A DNA stretch of 64,000 nucleotides from Elgaria multicarinata webbii (taxonomy: Eukaryota > Chordata > Lepidosauria > Squamata > Anguidae): positions 2,001,001-2,065,000 of the forward strand of contig NC_086188.1 in NCBI RefSeq assembly GCF_023053635.1. Reading direction: 5' to 3'. The first letter of the stretch is position 1, and each line of letters begins with the position of its first letter. The translations under genes were made by a program, and so were the position numbers. The notes beneath the pieces were generated by a model. It was not told the DNA's origin. It saw nothing but the letters and a program-made list of their open reading frames with translations, and ran no database searches. Below, in pieces: positions 25,701 to 33,414 of the stretch.

Positions 25701-28700
25701 GTCACTTATGATTTGGGACTACATAGATTCCCAGAATGTTTCTGTTGACCAGTGCAGTGTAGGTGTTGCAGTTGAGTGGCGCATTAACTTCAGCACAGCA
25801 CTGACAGCAGCGCATGACATGGACTCATGTTCATTCTTGCCCTGGGACCAATACAGCACCAGCTCTATACTCAACTCTTCCTACAACTGTGTGCCACTTA
25901 CATTCGTTTTAGGTCTCTGTGCCAATTAAAACCTAAGATAGTTCACTAGAAATCTGGCACCGAGGTAGAGATTCTATTGCACGACTGTGGATATTGCTAT
26001 TCTACCAAGTAATTTACAAAATGGATGGCACAGACGGATGCCTAGGTTTTCTGCCTGGTCCTTGCTCTGCTATCTGTAGTCACTACTTTATTTCCACTGA
26101 GCCTCATGTGCTACACAACTTTTCTTCTCCTGCAACCACCATTCTATCTGCCTGTGTCAAACATTTGGCTCCTGCCCATAACTGTGTGGTCCAAAGAGTT
26201 TCCATTTAACCTTTGATTCACAACAGCAAAGTCCACCTCAGGCTCTTCCCGTTTTGCGATAAAAACTTGCTTGCTAGAAGAACTTTTATTTGCATTTATT
26301 TCCTTCACTTGGGACCATTCACTGCACAATAAGATTCACTGACTCAGCAAACATCTGTAGTCTGCACTGTGGCCAAGCTGCTCAGGAGCTTGGTATCAAA
26401 CCAAGTTCAGATTTGGGTTCTATTGAAGTGTGTAGGCTTTCAAGTGACACAAAACTATACATCAGGCAAGTACTATACCGAACAATTCCATGAACATTTC
26501 AGAACGTTAAAAATGCTATAGTTCATGCAAAATTATCACATTTCTATTTCATTCTGCATTATAATTAAAAGCTATGGTTCAAAAACTTGTAAGTTCTGGT
26601 TCAAATGGTGCTCTAAGTAAGCAGCGATTTTGCTCACACCAAACTGAACAAAGCAGCCCTCGCTACCACTCTGCTATCACTGGGCCATAGAGAAATGATT
26701 CCCCAGTGACAGCCGCGCAGCCCAATTAGCGGCATATATTGTGTGTAGCTTATAAAACGCTTTAGGCGAAAAGAGAAAAAGAAAAGTTTCACTGACCCAC
26801 TTTGTGAAAAAGGAAAAGGGAGAGTGGGGAAGTGAGCAAGGAGCTTTGAGGGAATGGGAGGAAAAAGTTACTTTTCTTGATGGCTTGTATGATCAAAGCC
26901 AATTCACAAAGTTTTCAGGATGCTTGCTGCTGTGCCTCTATGTCTAGGCACATCATCATCATCATTTCAGTTTGGGAGCCCCGGGTTCAACTCCCAGTAC
27001 CTGTCATTGACTCACTGAGAACCCTCAAATAAGTCAGTTTCTTTCACTTCACTATCCTACCCATTTATCCTACCAAAAAAGCCCCATTCTGCAGCCTTGT
27101 TAGCACATCTTACGACACTGTGAGACCACCAGGCTGAAGGATATAAAACAATTCTGCATCCACATGACACAACTGTCAGTTTGGTCTCAGCCCCTTCTTG
27201 TACAATTTATATCCCACCTTTTGACCATGGGGCTCCTCCCAAGCAGCTTACATGATAAAATATAATTTTGACTTCTCCTTGTGAATTACCCCTCCCTAGT
27301 ACAGCCCCCACCCCATACCATCAAAGCTGGTCTGGAGGATTAGGAGACCCTGCAGGGGCGATCTGGAGGGCATGCAGGGAGGGAGGGGAAGGAGACTTCT
27401 GCTGCACAAGTGGAAGTCCACTCACGTAACGCTGGGTTGAGTCCAGAGATGCCATGTTTACATTTCATTCAGTTAGAAGCTTGCAATTGGAGGCTTTTGC
27501 TTCAGATTTAAGCCATCATGGATACTGTTTAGGTGCCAGAAGAATCTCTGTGCAGTTCTGGCAAGTTCCCAGGCCCAGCAATGAAGAAGGAAACTCAGCT
27601 ATGCTCATACATTTGAGTTAACCTACGCTGCACAAGCTGGCAGCTGAATGGAGCACATGCTAAAAAGGACAATGACATGAATACGTGGGATGGAATTCTT
27701 TGGAGAAAAACAAAGGGTAGGATCCAAAGAGCTGTGCTGGACGTGCCCAAGGGCTTACGTGCACTGAGTGGGATATTTAGTTTTTCACTCTGGATTGAAA
27801 GACACCCCCATACCATGTCAAAAGCTCTTTTTGAAACTCCCCACCATTTTGAAAGTGTTTGTCATGGCATGGGAGGCCTGCTCTTGAAGTAATGCAAGCT
27901 CCAAGCCCCTCTGGGTGCCCAGAATGAGTTGTGTGGCTGTTTGGATGCAGGCCAAGATTTGGTCAGTAACCCACATGCCTGAATGCATGTTACTGATTGT
28001 ATCGTAGGTATAAAACGCAATGGAAAGCCATTGTGTAACAGTGGATGGGTAGAGCTTGGGCTGGCCCAAGAGACCCAGGCTGAACCACCACCCCCCTCAG
28101 CTCTGAAGCTTACCATCTCTCAGGCCAACTTACTTTGCAGGATTATTGCGAGTAGGGCAAAGCCAATCAGCTACCCTAAACCTCCTGGAGGAAAGGCAAG
28201 GGAGTGTAATAATAAATAAAATGCAAGGGTATGTTTTGTATGTCAGGTTATTTGTGTTTTCCAAAGTGTTAAGTATCTCCTAAACGCAGAGATTACAATC
28301 TGTTTGGTGAGCTATCACCCTTAAACTGCCTTAACCCTTTCACAATGATCATGTGGTTTTCAACTTCATTTTCGGTTGAACTATCACTCCCCGGTTTGCC
28401 CAAGGGCATTCCTGCACGTGTCTGGATCCTTCGGAATGGGCTGATTAGTCATTGGACACCTATCAATTAGATCCTAATGAAATAATTGGCGGGCTGACAT
28501 GCTACCACCCAAAAGAGGCCAGCAAAGGAATCATCACTTCCCCTCTGTGTAGCCAGTATGACAGCCAAGGTGAATCACCAATGGGAACCTCCAGGGAATA
28601 TTGCCACCCTGGTCAGTAGCAAAAAGCAGCTTCTAAGGTGCATGCAATCTTGCAACGGCTTGGCCTCAGGGTACTGCCAGGCAACTTTAGGTAAGTATCC

Positions 28701-31700
28701 ACTGCAGGTTTGGATTAAATTAATCAGAACAATGTATAAGCCAGCTTGAGAGCTGGCCATCTTACACACATACAGCATTCTCATTCTGCTCCTTGCGTAG
28801 ACCTTAAAACTAATCTCAACCATACTTCTGACCAATGGTCCCTGGAACTGTATATAGCAAGGCTAACTGAAGCTCCATCATTGCTTGGTGCTAAGGATGA
28901 GAACTTCTGTCGCTAACTAACACACCGCTAATTTTTGTTTTTTATAAGTGCATTATTTCTTCATTTATGCTATACTTCTCATAGGATACATATAATTCAA
29001 GCTCCGTTTCACCACATTTTTATAATACCCTCTCCCCACCCCAATAAAATAGTTTCATGGCCATTTCTTTCTGTTGGAATTCATAGTTGTATGAACGTTT
29101 GTAGCAGGAGACTACCATGGCTCTTTATAATACCACAGCAAGACAACTAGATGCTGCTGCAGCCATTTACACTTTGCCAATGTTTGGAAGGTTTATCTCT
29201 GCAACCATATGTGCTAAAGTCATTTCTGTTGTTGTTAAGTATATGATCGCTTGAATTAGCAACACTATCCGCTCCCTCTTCCAACTCTCCCTTTGCCTGA
29301 ATGAATTTCTCAACCTCTTCAGTATTCCATTTAATAATTATCATGCCAAAGTTACCAGGACACACCTACAAAGACCTCTCATTAATCATGACCTCTCTAA
29401 TGAAGCAATGCTCCCAAATTCTTGACACAATGTGTGTCAGTGGTACACTGGGGGCAATTGCACATACAATTCTACAGAAACAATAAATGAAATGTGCAGT
29501 GAAGGAAGAAGATGCAGTAGACAATAAGCCATAAAGAGTCAGATGGAGATCATTTTAATCAAACACTTAATTTTAAAGCCTAAAGTTAGGGAATATGCTG
29601 TGTCCATGCTCAAGCTTCTAGATAACCTGAGCGTAACAGACTAGTCCGCTGGTTCAATTTGAGATGCAATATCTGCAATGGTGATCTTGTGACCTGTTGC
29701 CCCATAAAATTATAAAAACAGGGCTGAAAGGGAACATTGTCCCCCACCTTCACCCAAGGCAGAACCATCAGTCCCTCCACTCTCATCTGTGCCAAGTATC
29801 CTAAGCCCCAATGCCTCTCAGAATCTGTAGGCCAAAATGAGCACTGTCTGTCTTGGGCTCAGCTCAGACAAAGCATTCCTGATCTCTGTCCTTTGCATTT
29901 GGGATAATTAATGTGGAGAATAGTTTTGGGGGGAAATAGCTAGTGACTAACACGTTTTAAAAGTGTTTTGTCTCAATGACTGTTAATGATGATATATCCA
30001 TTTGTTGGTTGAGCCATATTATATATTAAATAAATGTATATTCACCTCATGGAACAAAATGGCCCCATCAAGTCTACTGTATTTTCCAGAATATAAAATA
30101 TAGATTAAAAATTGTTTATCATAATCCAGAACCTGTGCACAATCTAGAACCTGCACCTTGTAGCCGGAGGAGAACTGGTATATAACAGAAATCCTGCAAC
30201 CAGAAGAAACTTTGTGACTGGGGTTGACAAAGTATTAACCACTGATTTAGTTTTAGAATTCCTGCATTTTAGATAGCAGAAGCATCACAATGAAGCCCAT
30301 GCCAGACCCCAGGTTTGTGATTTTCTATTTTTGTCTGTACTACAAAGTTTTGATAGGTCTGCACCCTAAATACATATATTCAGGTAGCTATTTACATTAT
30401 TTTACACAGATGAAAGATGTAATAATAACATTAAGGCCTGTCACAACAAATCCATGTTCAATTAGTAATGTAAACTATATAGTATAAGAGTAAAATGCCT
30501 GTGAATTGCAGTTTCTATTTCATAATCCAGAAAGTCTCACTTGTTAATTTCAATCCTGTGGCAAGTTTATCATCAATTTTAGGGACTGTACAAGATAATT
30601 AACCAAATAATTCTTGGAATGATGGCACACTCCTGATCAACAAATGCACAGGAATGTTCATATATATGTCTAGATGACAACTACCTCGCATGTGATTATT
30701 TGAGCCATTAAAGCTCACAAAACTAATGTTTCAACCCCATTTCTGCATGCAAGCTGTATTGATATCAAAAAGATGAACTCTGGACCACAAGACTAATGAA
30801 TCATTGCATTCTTCACTCCCCCAGAAACAGCAGATGTCGGTCACAAAAGACTGGCCCTGCATTGCTGGTAGCATTCATTTTAATAACAACCGGCCTGCAA
30901 TGCCTAGACTATTCCCAAAAGTAAAAAAAAAGACACTAGGAAATATTATATTCCTTTTCCTCATTAAGCTGAAGGACACAAACAAGGAATTAACCTCGCT
31001 GTCACCTTCTTTCTGGCGATAAGAGAGCTTTTTGCCAAGCAGTGCTTGCTGAACCCTCCCCATTCGGTTCACGCCACCCAGCTTCTGACAAAGAACCTGT
31101 GTCACTGAGAGCCACACTGCTGGGGGAGAGGGCGGGGTGACAGAGGGAGGTGCATGAGAAAGCGATGCAGACTATGGACGAGATGCCAGCAGAAATGACT
31201 GACAGCAGTTCCCCCAAAGAACACATTACAAACAACACACAATCACAGCTCTGTACAGTTCTCCATCAACGGCTCACATTTACAGGAGGAGAAGGGGAGG
31301 CGGAGGTGGAAACGAGTCTTTTCGACAATCATGATAACCACAGCAGAGGTACCAACACCTAAACACACCTCAGACACAAGTCAAGGTAAAAACAAACTCG
31401 CATAACTGCTAAATAACAAACTAACAGTAATAATTAAGACCACCATAGGATCAATTGTCAGGAGACACCTTTCCGGAAAAGGAAGACAGGGAGGCTTCAC
31501 CCTTCCTGGTTCAAACAAGGGAAGCTCCAATAGCTTTATCATCCTATCTCCCCCACCCCCTTCCCTGGTGCTGAATCACCTTTAAGCCATCATTTCAAGA
31601 AATTTGGGTATCGACAGACCTGCCAGAATGTGTGTCTGTGTATGTCTTGATACTTTAATCTCTCTTAATGTTTGCTGATCTCCCCCTTCTCCCCTATTAT

Positions 31701-33321
31701 GATCCTGGTGGCTGAGACATTCTTGGAAAACCTAGGTGTTCCTCTGTTATCCACACCCCAAAATCATCATCACCAAATACTGATTCTCCACCTGATACTA
31801 CACAGCTCCCTACACTCTCCATCTAGTAACCACAATCTCCTTGGCCCTAATACTTCACAGTATAGCCTCCATCACCTCCGGCCTACCACCTCTGACTTCC
31901 TGTACCCATTCCTCACTGATTTTGCTCCCCATGTCTTTTACCTCAAACATGCCACAGCCCAGCCACAACCTGTTCCCTACCCAACGTCCCTGTAACCTTT
32001 TGCCCTCACTGTCTCCACATCTTCTTCAATTCGACCCTCTGTCTTATCCCTTCTGACCTCTCACTCCCCCCATCTTTTGCTTATTGGCATCCTCCTATTC
32101 CCAATTCTGTTTTTTTGACCCATTGCCCCATCTTGTATTCTCCCTCTCCCAATTCATTGCAACTTAATAGCCTTATTTTTCCCTCATCCTGTCTTTCCAT
32201 TTGAACTACCTACCATTTCTTTCCTCCCCCTTCCCAATTTTGACATCCTTAGTTTGGGGTACACCTAATTTACAGACAACCTCCCCATTTCCAACACCAC
32301 AGATTTGGAGAGAGAGCCCTTTTTTATTTTCCCTCTTGTCTAATTTTGACAACCCATATTCTCTATTTTGGGTACTCAAATATGGGTACCACATAGTTCA
32401 CAGACAGAGTTTTGACATCCCATCTTTTCCTCTCCCACCCCATCCCTGAGTAATAGGGTAACGGGGGGGGGGGGGCGTAAAAGATGTCAAAATCTTTCCT
32501 CTGGGTCAGTCTTGATCAAAAACATCATCAACATTACAGGGGGGTGGTAAAAGAAGAGTCACACAAGGGGGAAATAATGGGTCAAAATAAAGGAAACAAT
32601 GTCAAAATTAAGGGGCTTCCTCTAATCCTGACCTCCTTCCCACCCCATTATTCCCTCTCTCCCATCCTCTCACTTTGGCATCAATGTTATTGTTAAAAGA
32701 TCCATTTGGAGGTTTGGATGCTGGTGATGAAGGCCAAATTCTCTCTGTCCATCCGGCCGTTCCCCCATCTTATGTTTAAAAACTAATTCATAGAGCAGGG
32801 ATAGGAGAGTGTGAAGATGATGATGATCATGTTATTGTTGATCATGAGGAAGGCCAGATCCTCCTCCTCCTCCTCTACCCCTCATCTTATTATTAAAGGC
32901 TAAATTTGCAGGGATGAGGATGCTGACCAGATCCCCTCCCAGCAGGGCATACTCCCCCCCCCCCCCACAACACCTCCTGTTAAAGCCTAAACTGAGGGGA
33001 GATGATGATGATGATGGTGATGATGGCCAAATATCCCTCCCCCACCAACGTTATTGTTAAAGACTAATTCATGGCGGGGGGGGGGTGATGAGGAAGGCCA
33101 GATTCTCCTCTTCCTCCCTCCCTCCCTCCCTCCTTCCTCACCTCCAGCTCGGTGTCTCCGGGCTCGGCCACGCCGATGATCTCGCTGGGCAGCTCGGCCA
33201 GGTCGGTGACCCGGATCAGCCCGTCGTGGAGGAAGATGGTCTCCTCCTTCACCGACAGCCACTGCGCCGAGTCCGCCGCCGCGGCCGCAGCCGAGCCCGG
33301 AGCGCCGGCCGGGGACCCCAT
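264..33321 (-). CDS. HECTD4: HECTD4, HECT-domain E3 ubiquitin ligase, 5' part (coding exons 1-17; 3' end outside window)
   Basis: HECTD4 is a very large (about 4,000-residue) protein whose C-terminal HECT domain is expected to take ubiquitin from an E2 on a catalytic cysteine and pass it to substrates; in humans its loss causes a neurodevelopmental disorder. Only the N-terminal 923 codons are here, so neither the HECT domain nor the cysteine is visible. Seventeen minus-strand exons with GT-AG borders join in one open frame. The product matches my recollection of vertebrate HECTD4, from MGSPAGAPGS to QGETLKVQ. The start ATG (33,319-33,321) lies in a CpG island. This N-terminal part has no transmembrane segment or signal peptide and I recognise no named domain. 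Intron 1 is the longest at 10.8 kb; the others are 0.2-4 kb. The gene ends against RPL6 on the same strand, as in mammals. The one uncertain junction is the exon 10 acceptor. Identity is secure; single borders were read by eye. Confidence 0.95.
1262..1412 (+). mobile_element. Old tRNA-derived SINE (GTGGTG-type head)
   Basis: Reads GTGGTGCAATGGCTAGACCG, then GGTTCAGATCTCCACTCAGC and GGGCTGGTCACCC, matching in order the tRNA head, B box and body of the younger copy at 39,378. Strongly diverged. Confidence 0.55.
1491..1906 (+). mobile_element. L2-like LINE, 3' end
   Basis: Encodes the typical end of a reverse transcriptase protein (RAFSAVAPRLWNELPREVRL, then FRRQLKAFLFSQYF). An AT-rich 3' UTR follows, then CCCAGAGAGCTTCGGCTATT and a TAAA-repeat tail. 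It is 5'-truncated as most LINE copies are. The copy at 59,302-59,727 is the same subfamily. Assignment to L2 rather than a CR1/L3 relative rests on tail style and is tentative. Confidence 0.75.
2445..2565 (-). CDS. HECTD4: HECTD4 coding exon 16
   Basis: The 121-bp exon follows TTTTAAAG and ends GTGCCT|GTGAGT. It encodes LNDELLHYILKIVVRESCIL and TKCQTVSRDEFQRLLSTVP. Phase 2 in, phase 0 out. The stretch is too short and lacks a suitable ATG to stand out as an ORF. Confidence 0.92.
3454..3559 (-). CDS. HECTD4: HECTD4 coding exon 15
   Basis: Acceptor CCACTTTAG, donor TACAG|GTGAGC. It encodes DRNSGLAQLRDVIMTNLAEQ then LQNNRFGSEDDEHY. Phase 1 in, phase 2 out. The intron to exon 14 is only 178 bp. 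Confidence 0.93.
3738..3808 (-). CDS. HECTD4: HECTD4 coding exon 14
   Basis: A 71-bp exon after CTTTTTAAG ending GAAG|GTAAGC. It encodes SGLNILYPGEVEINNLLKLV and LTE. Phase 2 in, phase 1 out. Confidence 0.92.
3809..5376 (-). other. HECTD4 intron 13 contents
   Basis: Holds a G-rich tract (4,201-4,220), a copy of the GGTGCTTCCAGA-ended repeat (4,669-4,890) and a short (CA)n near 5,023. The rest is unassigned intron. Confidence 0.6.
4669..4890. mobile_element. Short element with GGTGCTTCCAGA ends, copy 1
   Basis: Starts GGTGCTTCCAGACGAAGC and ends CTCTAAGCACC, roughly inverted. The inside (CCCATGTTTTTCCACCAGTT, AATGCCTTCTAACTGGTAGC) matches copies at 7,279 and 24,110. Probably a non-autonomous DNA transposon; family unknown to me. 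Confidence 0.6.
5377..5522 (-). CDS. HECTD4: HECTD4 coding exon 13
   Basis: Acceptor CCTTGCAG, donor ATCAG|GTGCGT. It encodes VVFKFFFSPQTEKNRDTVRR and GLLLWQLLMAPVDQISAEIQ. Phase 0 in, phase 2 out. Confidence 0.93.
6118..6572 (+). mobile_element. Old L2/MIR-like 3' end, split by a SINE
   Basis: The tail TACTGTAAGCTGCCTTGAGC resumes after the SINE as GGCAGGGTACAAATCAAATA, the usual end of an L2-type LINE or a SINE using its tail. It is interrupted at 6,237-6,537. Confidence 0.6.
6237..6537 (-). mobile_element. tRNA-derived SINE with 13-bp target duplication
   Basis: On the minus strand it opens GAGCCTCGTGTGGCGCAGAG, with an A box TGGCGCAGAGTGG and a B box GAGTTCGATCCC, followed by the body CAGCCTTCCATCCTCCCGAG. 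TTCTTGGTAGGAA flanks it at 6,224-6,236 and 6,538-6,550, an exact target-site duplication. It inserted into an older LINE tail. Confidence 0.85.
6616..6848 (-). CDS. HECTD4: HECTD4 coding exon 12
   Basis: The 233-bp exon follows GTTGTTCTAG and ends TTCCAG|GTGTGT. It encodes DAITTNEVINQLLHHVGAM, FLGKQHPIEAHHLSSICD and CIIRCTLVVFQ. Phase 1 in, phase 0 out. Confidence 0.94.
7279..7505. mobile_element. Short element with GGTGCTTCCAGA ends, copy 2
   Basis: The best-kept copy: GGTGCTTCCAGACAAGCCCT at one end and TCTGGAAGCACC at the other form a 12-bp perfect terminal inverted repeat. The inside aligns with copies 1 and 3 (CTCCCATGTTTTCGCACCAC, ATGCCTTTTGGTTGATGGCA). Confidence 0.7.
7516..7549. repeat. 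(GA)n microsatellite
   Basis: A purine run of GAGA units with a few interruptions, directly after the short element ending at 7,505. Confidence 0.8.
8289..8429 (-). CDS. HECTD4: HECTD4 coding exon 11
   Basis: Between TTTTGTGCAG and GTGAGTGG. It encodes ACYDAMNNMIWTCSNDYIDQ, then WCNPGNQAFHYVCQRLGVSH and IIIEPK. Cys and Trp rich. Phase 1 in and out. Confidence 0.94.
8430..9905 (-). other. HECTD4 intron 10 contents
   Basis: Mostly occupied by the foldback element at 8,750-9,232; the remainder is AT-rich with no recognised feature. Confidence 0.6.
8750..9232. mobile_element. Foldback (long inverted repeat) DNA element
   Basis: The left arm (about 8,750-8,920) begins AAGTTAAGGATATATATACA and ends ACACGTTTCGACAAGAGGTC. 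The right arm (about 9,065-9,232) is its diverged reverse complement, ending ATATATGTCCTTAACCT. The middle of about 145 bp is not paired. There is no transposase frame; it is a non-autonomous element of unknown superfamily. Confidence 0.8.
9906..10034 (-). CDS. HECTD4: HECTD4 coding exon 10 (5' border uncertain)
   Basis: Encodes SLLKVLASSLVYNISDGQFA and DLIDAAGSSLGRGALVPGL, then one base before GTATGG. With the acceptor at GATTGCAG (first base 10,034) the 129-bp exon keeps phase 1 and joins exon 9 in frame. An upstream CTTTCCAG (first base 10,047) would add GLIAD and has the better pyrimidine tract, but its phase fits only if a further small exon lies between 10,048 and 11,163. Confidence 0.85.
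10397..10682 (+). mobile_element. CR1 LINE, 3' fragment
   Basis: Encodes the end of CR1 ORF2 (KNFLTVRAVRQWNQFPREVV, TLEAFKRQLDN) followed by the CR1 3' end (GGTTGGACTCGATGGCCTTG, CCAACTCTGCTATTCTATGA). Sits in the HECTD4 intron between exons 10 and 9. Confidence 0.9.
11164..11325 (-). CDS. HECTD4: HECTD4 coding exon 9
   Basis: After TTGTCTTTTCAG it encodes ANTSCGLPLKMLRKTPIYT, then LVMLVPPPGGSGSS and SLFGGTSGLSSLK, ending with one base before a consensus donor GTAAGT. Phase 1 in, phase 1 out. The Gly/Ser-rich end looks like a flexible linker. Confidence 0.92.
11487..11600. mobile_element. Palindromic MITE (GTTGTAGTCC type), diverged
   Basis: Arms CCAACTACAGCTTCCAGGTG and GAGAGTTGTAGCCCAACACG, ending GGGGAAGGCTGA. 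Same family as the cluster around RPL6 and PTPN11; lies in the HECTD4 intron between exons 9 and 8. Confidence 0.65.
11753..11945 (-). CDS. HECTD4: HECTD4 coding exon 8
   Basis: Opens with MENGVCAANPLQERIILMRK after GGACTAG and ends KEDQA plus one base before GTGAGAC. The internal methionine is not a start: it joins exon 7 in phase 0. Phase 1 out. Confidence 0.94.
12465..12985 (-). mobile_element. Ancient L2-like LINE fragment
   Basis: On the minus strand it reads as a worn version of the ORF end seen in the L2-like copies (REIRAFTAVVPQLW-type stretch near 12,580) and of their upstream region (CTGGCTTCCTGTGTGCTTCC). Many gaps. In the HECTD4 intron between exons 8 and 7. Confidence 0.5.
13079..13249 (-). 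CDS. HECTD4: HECTD4 coding exon 7
   Basis: This 171-bp phase 0-0 exon follows TTGTGCCTCAG and ends ACT|GTGAGT. It encodes VCQLLPMPADHFPVGSTM, SSDGTYFYWIWSPASLNEK and FMDVFELT. Confidence 0.94.
13682..13858 (+). mobile_element. tRNA-derived SINE (family ending GGCAGCTTCTTATGTTCC)
   Basis: Order of blocks: CAGAGTACTTGCTTTACGTA, AGTTCAATGTATATCATCAC, GACTCCTGTCTGAAACC, GAGCTGGACGGACCAATGG, GGCAGCTTCTTATGTTCC. Other copies are at 24,718, 56,334 and 57,053. Confidence 0.7.
14728..14832. mobile_element. Palindromic MITE (GTTGTAGTCC type)
   Basis: Reads GTTTTGGCCTACAATTCCCA, then GTGAGGGGACTTGTAGGCCA: two inverted arms with a core TAGCATAGCCAATGGTGAGG, the same family as at 34,312 and 51,080. Confidence 0.7.
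14886..15024 (-). CDS. HECTD4: HECTD4 coding exon 6
   Basis: Acceptor TTCCCTTCAG, donor CAG|GTAAAG. It encodes GFVYCRNEELESGWVAFG through SLFQVIDQNTLQ. Phase 2 in, phase 0 out. Confidence 0.94.
15025..16281 (-). other. HECTD4 intron 5 contents
   Basis: Contains a worn LINE/SINE tail near 15,065-15,130 (TTTATTACATTTGTATCCCG). Otherwise no feature seen. Confidence 0.5.
16282..16390 (-). CDS. HECTD4: HECTD4 coding exon 5
   Basis: The 109-bp exon follows TCTTACAG and ends CG|GTAAGTC. It encodes ADLGRCLAADGLYLYTTNS and GRGISKLGSGLHGTL, a Gly-rich beta-propeller-like stretch. Phase 1 in, phase 2 out. Confidence 0.94.
16720..16768. repeat. (CA)n microsatellite, about 24 units
   Basis: Uninterrupted CA dinucleotides in the intron between HECTD4 exons 5 and 4, the longest such run in the window; probably length-variable. 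Confidence 0.95.
17019..17149 (-). CDS. HECTD4: HECTD4 coding exon 4
   Basis: Acceptor CTCTCTAAAG and donor AAAG|GTGAGA. It encodes LLLLEGGPGSPSCLLGGK, then SWGFEDMLPAPDANPG and a Ser-rich end. Phase 2 in, phase 1 out; it resolves the frame between exons 3 and 5. Confidence 0.93.
17229..17278 (+). mobile_element. L2-like LINE tail
   Basis: GCTTCGGCTATTGGGCGGTA followed by ATAAATAAATAAAAA: only the last 50 bp of the L2-like family. Confidence 0.7.
17300..17592 (+). mobile_element. Dispersed squamate repeat (family with TTGATCCAGCATCAGGGC)
   Basis: Matches in opposite orientation the blocks at 62,300-62,740 and 45,945-46,130: GCACCAGTTGCTGGGGAACC, GGGAGGGTGCTGTTGCACCA, TGGACTAGATGGACCC, CTTCTCATGTTCTTATGA. 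Class not assigned. Confidence 0.65.
17726..17815 (-). CDS. HECTD4: HECTD4 coding exon 3
   Basis: This 90-bp exon lies between TTTCCTCAG and GTAGGAAG. Read in the phase left by exon 2 it gives GSLKTFVHTVHLLQKQTDL then GSLPVADVLY, phase 2 in and out. Another frame is also open but does not join its neighbours. Confidence 0.92.
18054..18206. mobile_element. Tc1/mariner-like MITE (TTCTTCGATTGTAAGACGC ends)
   Basis: TIRs CAGTATTTCTTCGATTGTAA and TTAGAATTGAAGAAATAGGG are inverted and end next to TA on both sides (TA target duplication). The centre carries GATTCTAAGACGCACCCC. About 150 bp, no coding capacity. Confidence 0.75.
20391..21305 (+). mobile_element. CR1 LINE, ORF2 C-terminal part and 3' end
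   Basis: Encodes the CR1 reverse transcriptase C-terminal region: LIKFADDTKLGGIANTLEDR (with the catalytic F-A-D-D box), then [20 protein letters not shown] and RATRMIRGLETKPYEERLKE. It closes with the CR1 tail ending CTATTCTATGATTCTATGA. The two frames (about 20,392-20,620 and 20,630-21,223) need one shift near 20,600-20,640, so the copy is dead. 5'-truncated, same orientation as the plus strand, antisense to HECTD4. Confidence 0.93.
21834..22351 (-). CDS. HECTD4: HECTD4 coding exon 2
   Basis: This is the longest exon in the window (518 bp). It opens after TTTCTTTAG with ILTFETKDPTELSERLRSVC and ends ALVALACA plus two bases of an Arg codon before GTAGGAG. It is rich in Leu and Glu, predicted helical, with a charged EEQHERESSGDEEA stretch. 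Phase 0 in, phase 2 out. Confidence 0.95.
24110..24312. mobile_element. Short element with GGTGCTTCCAGA-like ends, copy 3
   Basis: Ends GGTGTTTACAGATTAGG and CCTCTGAAACACC. The interior (CCCTCTTGTGTTTTCCTACT, AATGCCTTTGGATTGGTAGT) aligns with copies 1 and 2. Confidence 0.6.
24718..24908 (+). mobile_element. tRNA-derived SINE
   Basis: Head CTCAGTGATAAAACACATGC, B-box region TTTCTGAATCCTGGCATCTC, body CTGAACTAGATGGACCCATG, end GGCAGCTTCCTATGTCCCTA. Same family as at 13,682. Confidence 0.8.
31660..32460. repeat. Pyrimidine-rich low-complexity tract
   Basis: The plus strand is strongly C/T biased, with recurring blocks such as TTTTGACATCC and CTCCCACCCCATCCC. A 107-codon open frame here is rich in Pro, Ser, His and Leu as expected from composition, with no family resemblance. 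Confidence 0.65.
32470..33118. repeat. Decayed tandem array next to HECTD4 exon 1
   Basis: A unit of about 75-120 bp recurs with drift: TTATTGTTAAA..., then GATGATG-rich, then GAGGAAGGCCAGATYCTCC. Unit starts are near 32,687, 32,770, 32,887, 32,978 and 33,051. Runs of G or C (32,463-32,474; 32,955-32,967; 33,077-33,086) mark the joints. The last unit ends about 25 bp from the exon 1 donor. Confidence 0.6.
33142..33321 (-). CDS. HECTD4: HECTD4 coding exon 1 (codons 1-60)
   Basis: The exon begins at the ATG in the CpG island and encodes MGSPAGAPGS, an alanine run, then SAQWLSVKEETIFLHDGL and ends GDTELE. The donor is GAG|GTGAGG, phase 0. The N-terminus is Ala/Gly-rich and probably disordered. 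Confidence 0.95.
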
Positions 33322-33390
33322 CGAGGCGGCGGCGGCAGCGTTGACAGCACCTGCTGAGGGGAGGGGAACGGGAGGCGAGGGCGGGGAGGG

Positions 33391-33414
33391 CTGCTGCTGC
33401 TGCTGCTGCTGCTG
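33391..33414 (-). repeat. (CAG)8 trinucleotide run in HECTD4 leader
   Basis: Eight uninterrupted CTG units on the plus strand read as CAG on the HECTD4 strand, 70 bp upstream of the start codon. It lies in the predicted 5' UTR, not in the coding frame. Confidence 0.9.

Larger units (their letters stand above)
22352..33141 (-). other. HECTD4 intron 1 contents
   Basis: 10.8 kb between exons 1 and 2. Recognised: short element (24,110-24,312), SINE (24,718-24,908), an old LINE/SINE tail near 27,200-27,270, the pyrimidine-rich tract (31,660-32,460) and the decayed tandem array (32,470-33,118). From 24.9 to 31.6 kb nothing coding is seen. First introns often carry enhancers, but no motif here supports one. 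Confidence 0.6.

Noticed and set aside
31672-31995. A 107-codon Pro/His/Leu frame that might be a mitochondrial insert or a gene
   Set aside because: Composition follows the C/T-rich tract; no run of residues fits a mitochondrial protein and no splice context is present.
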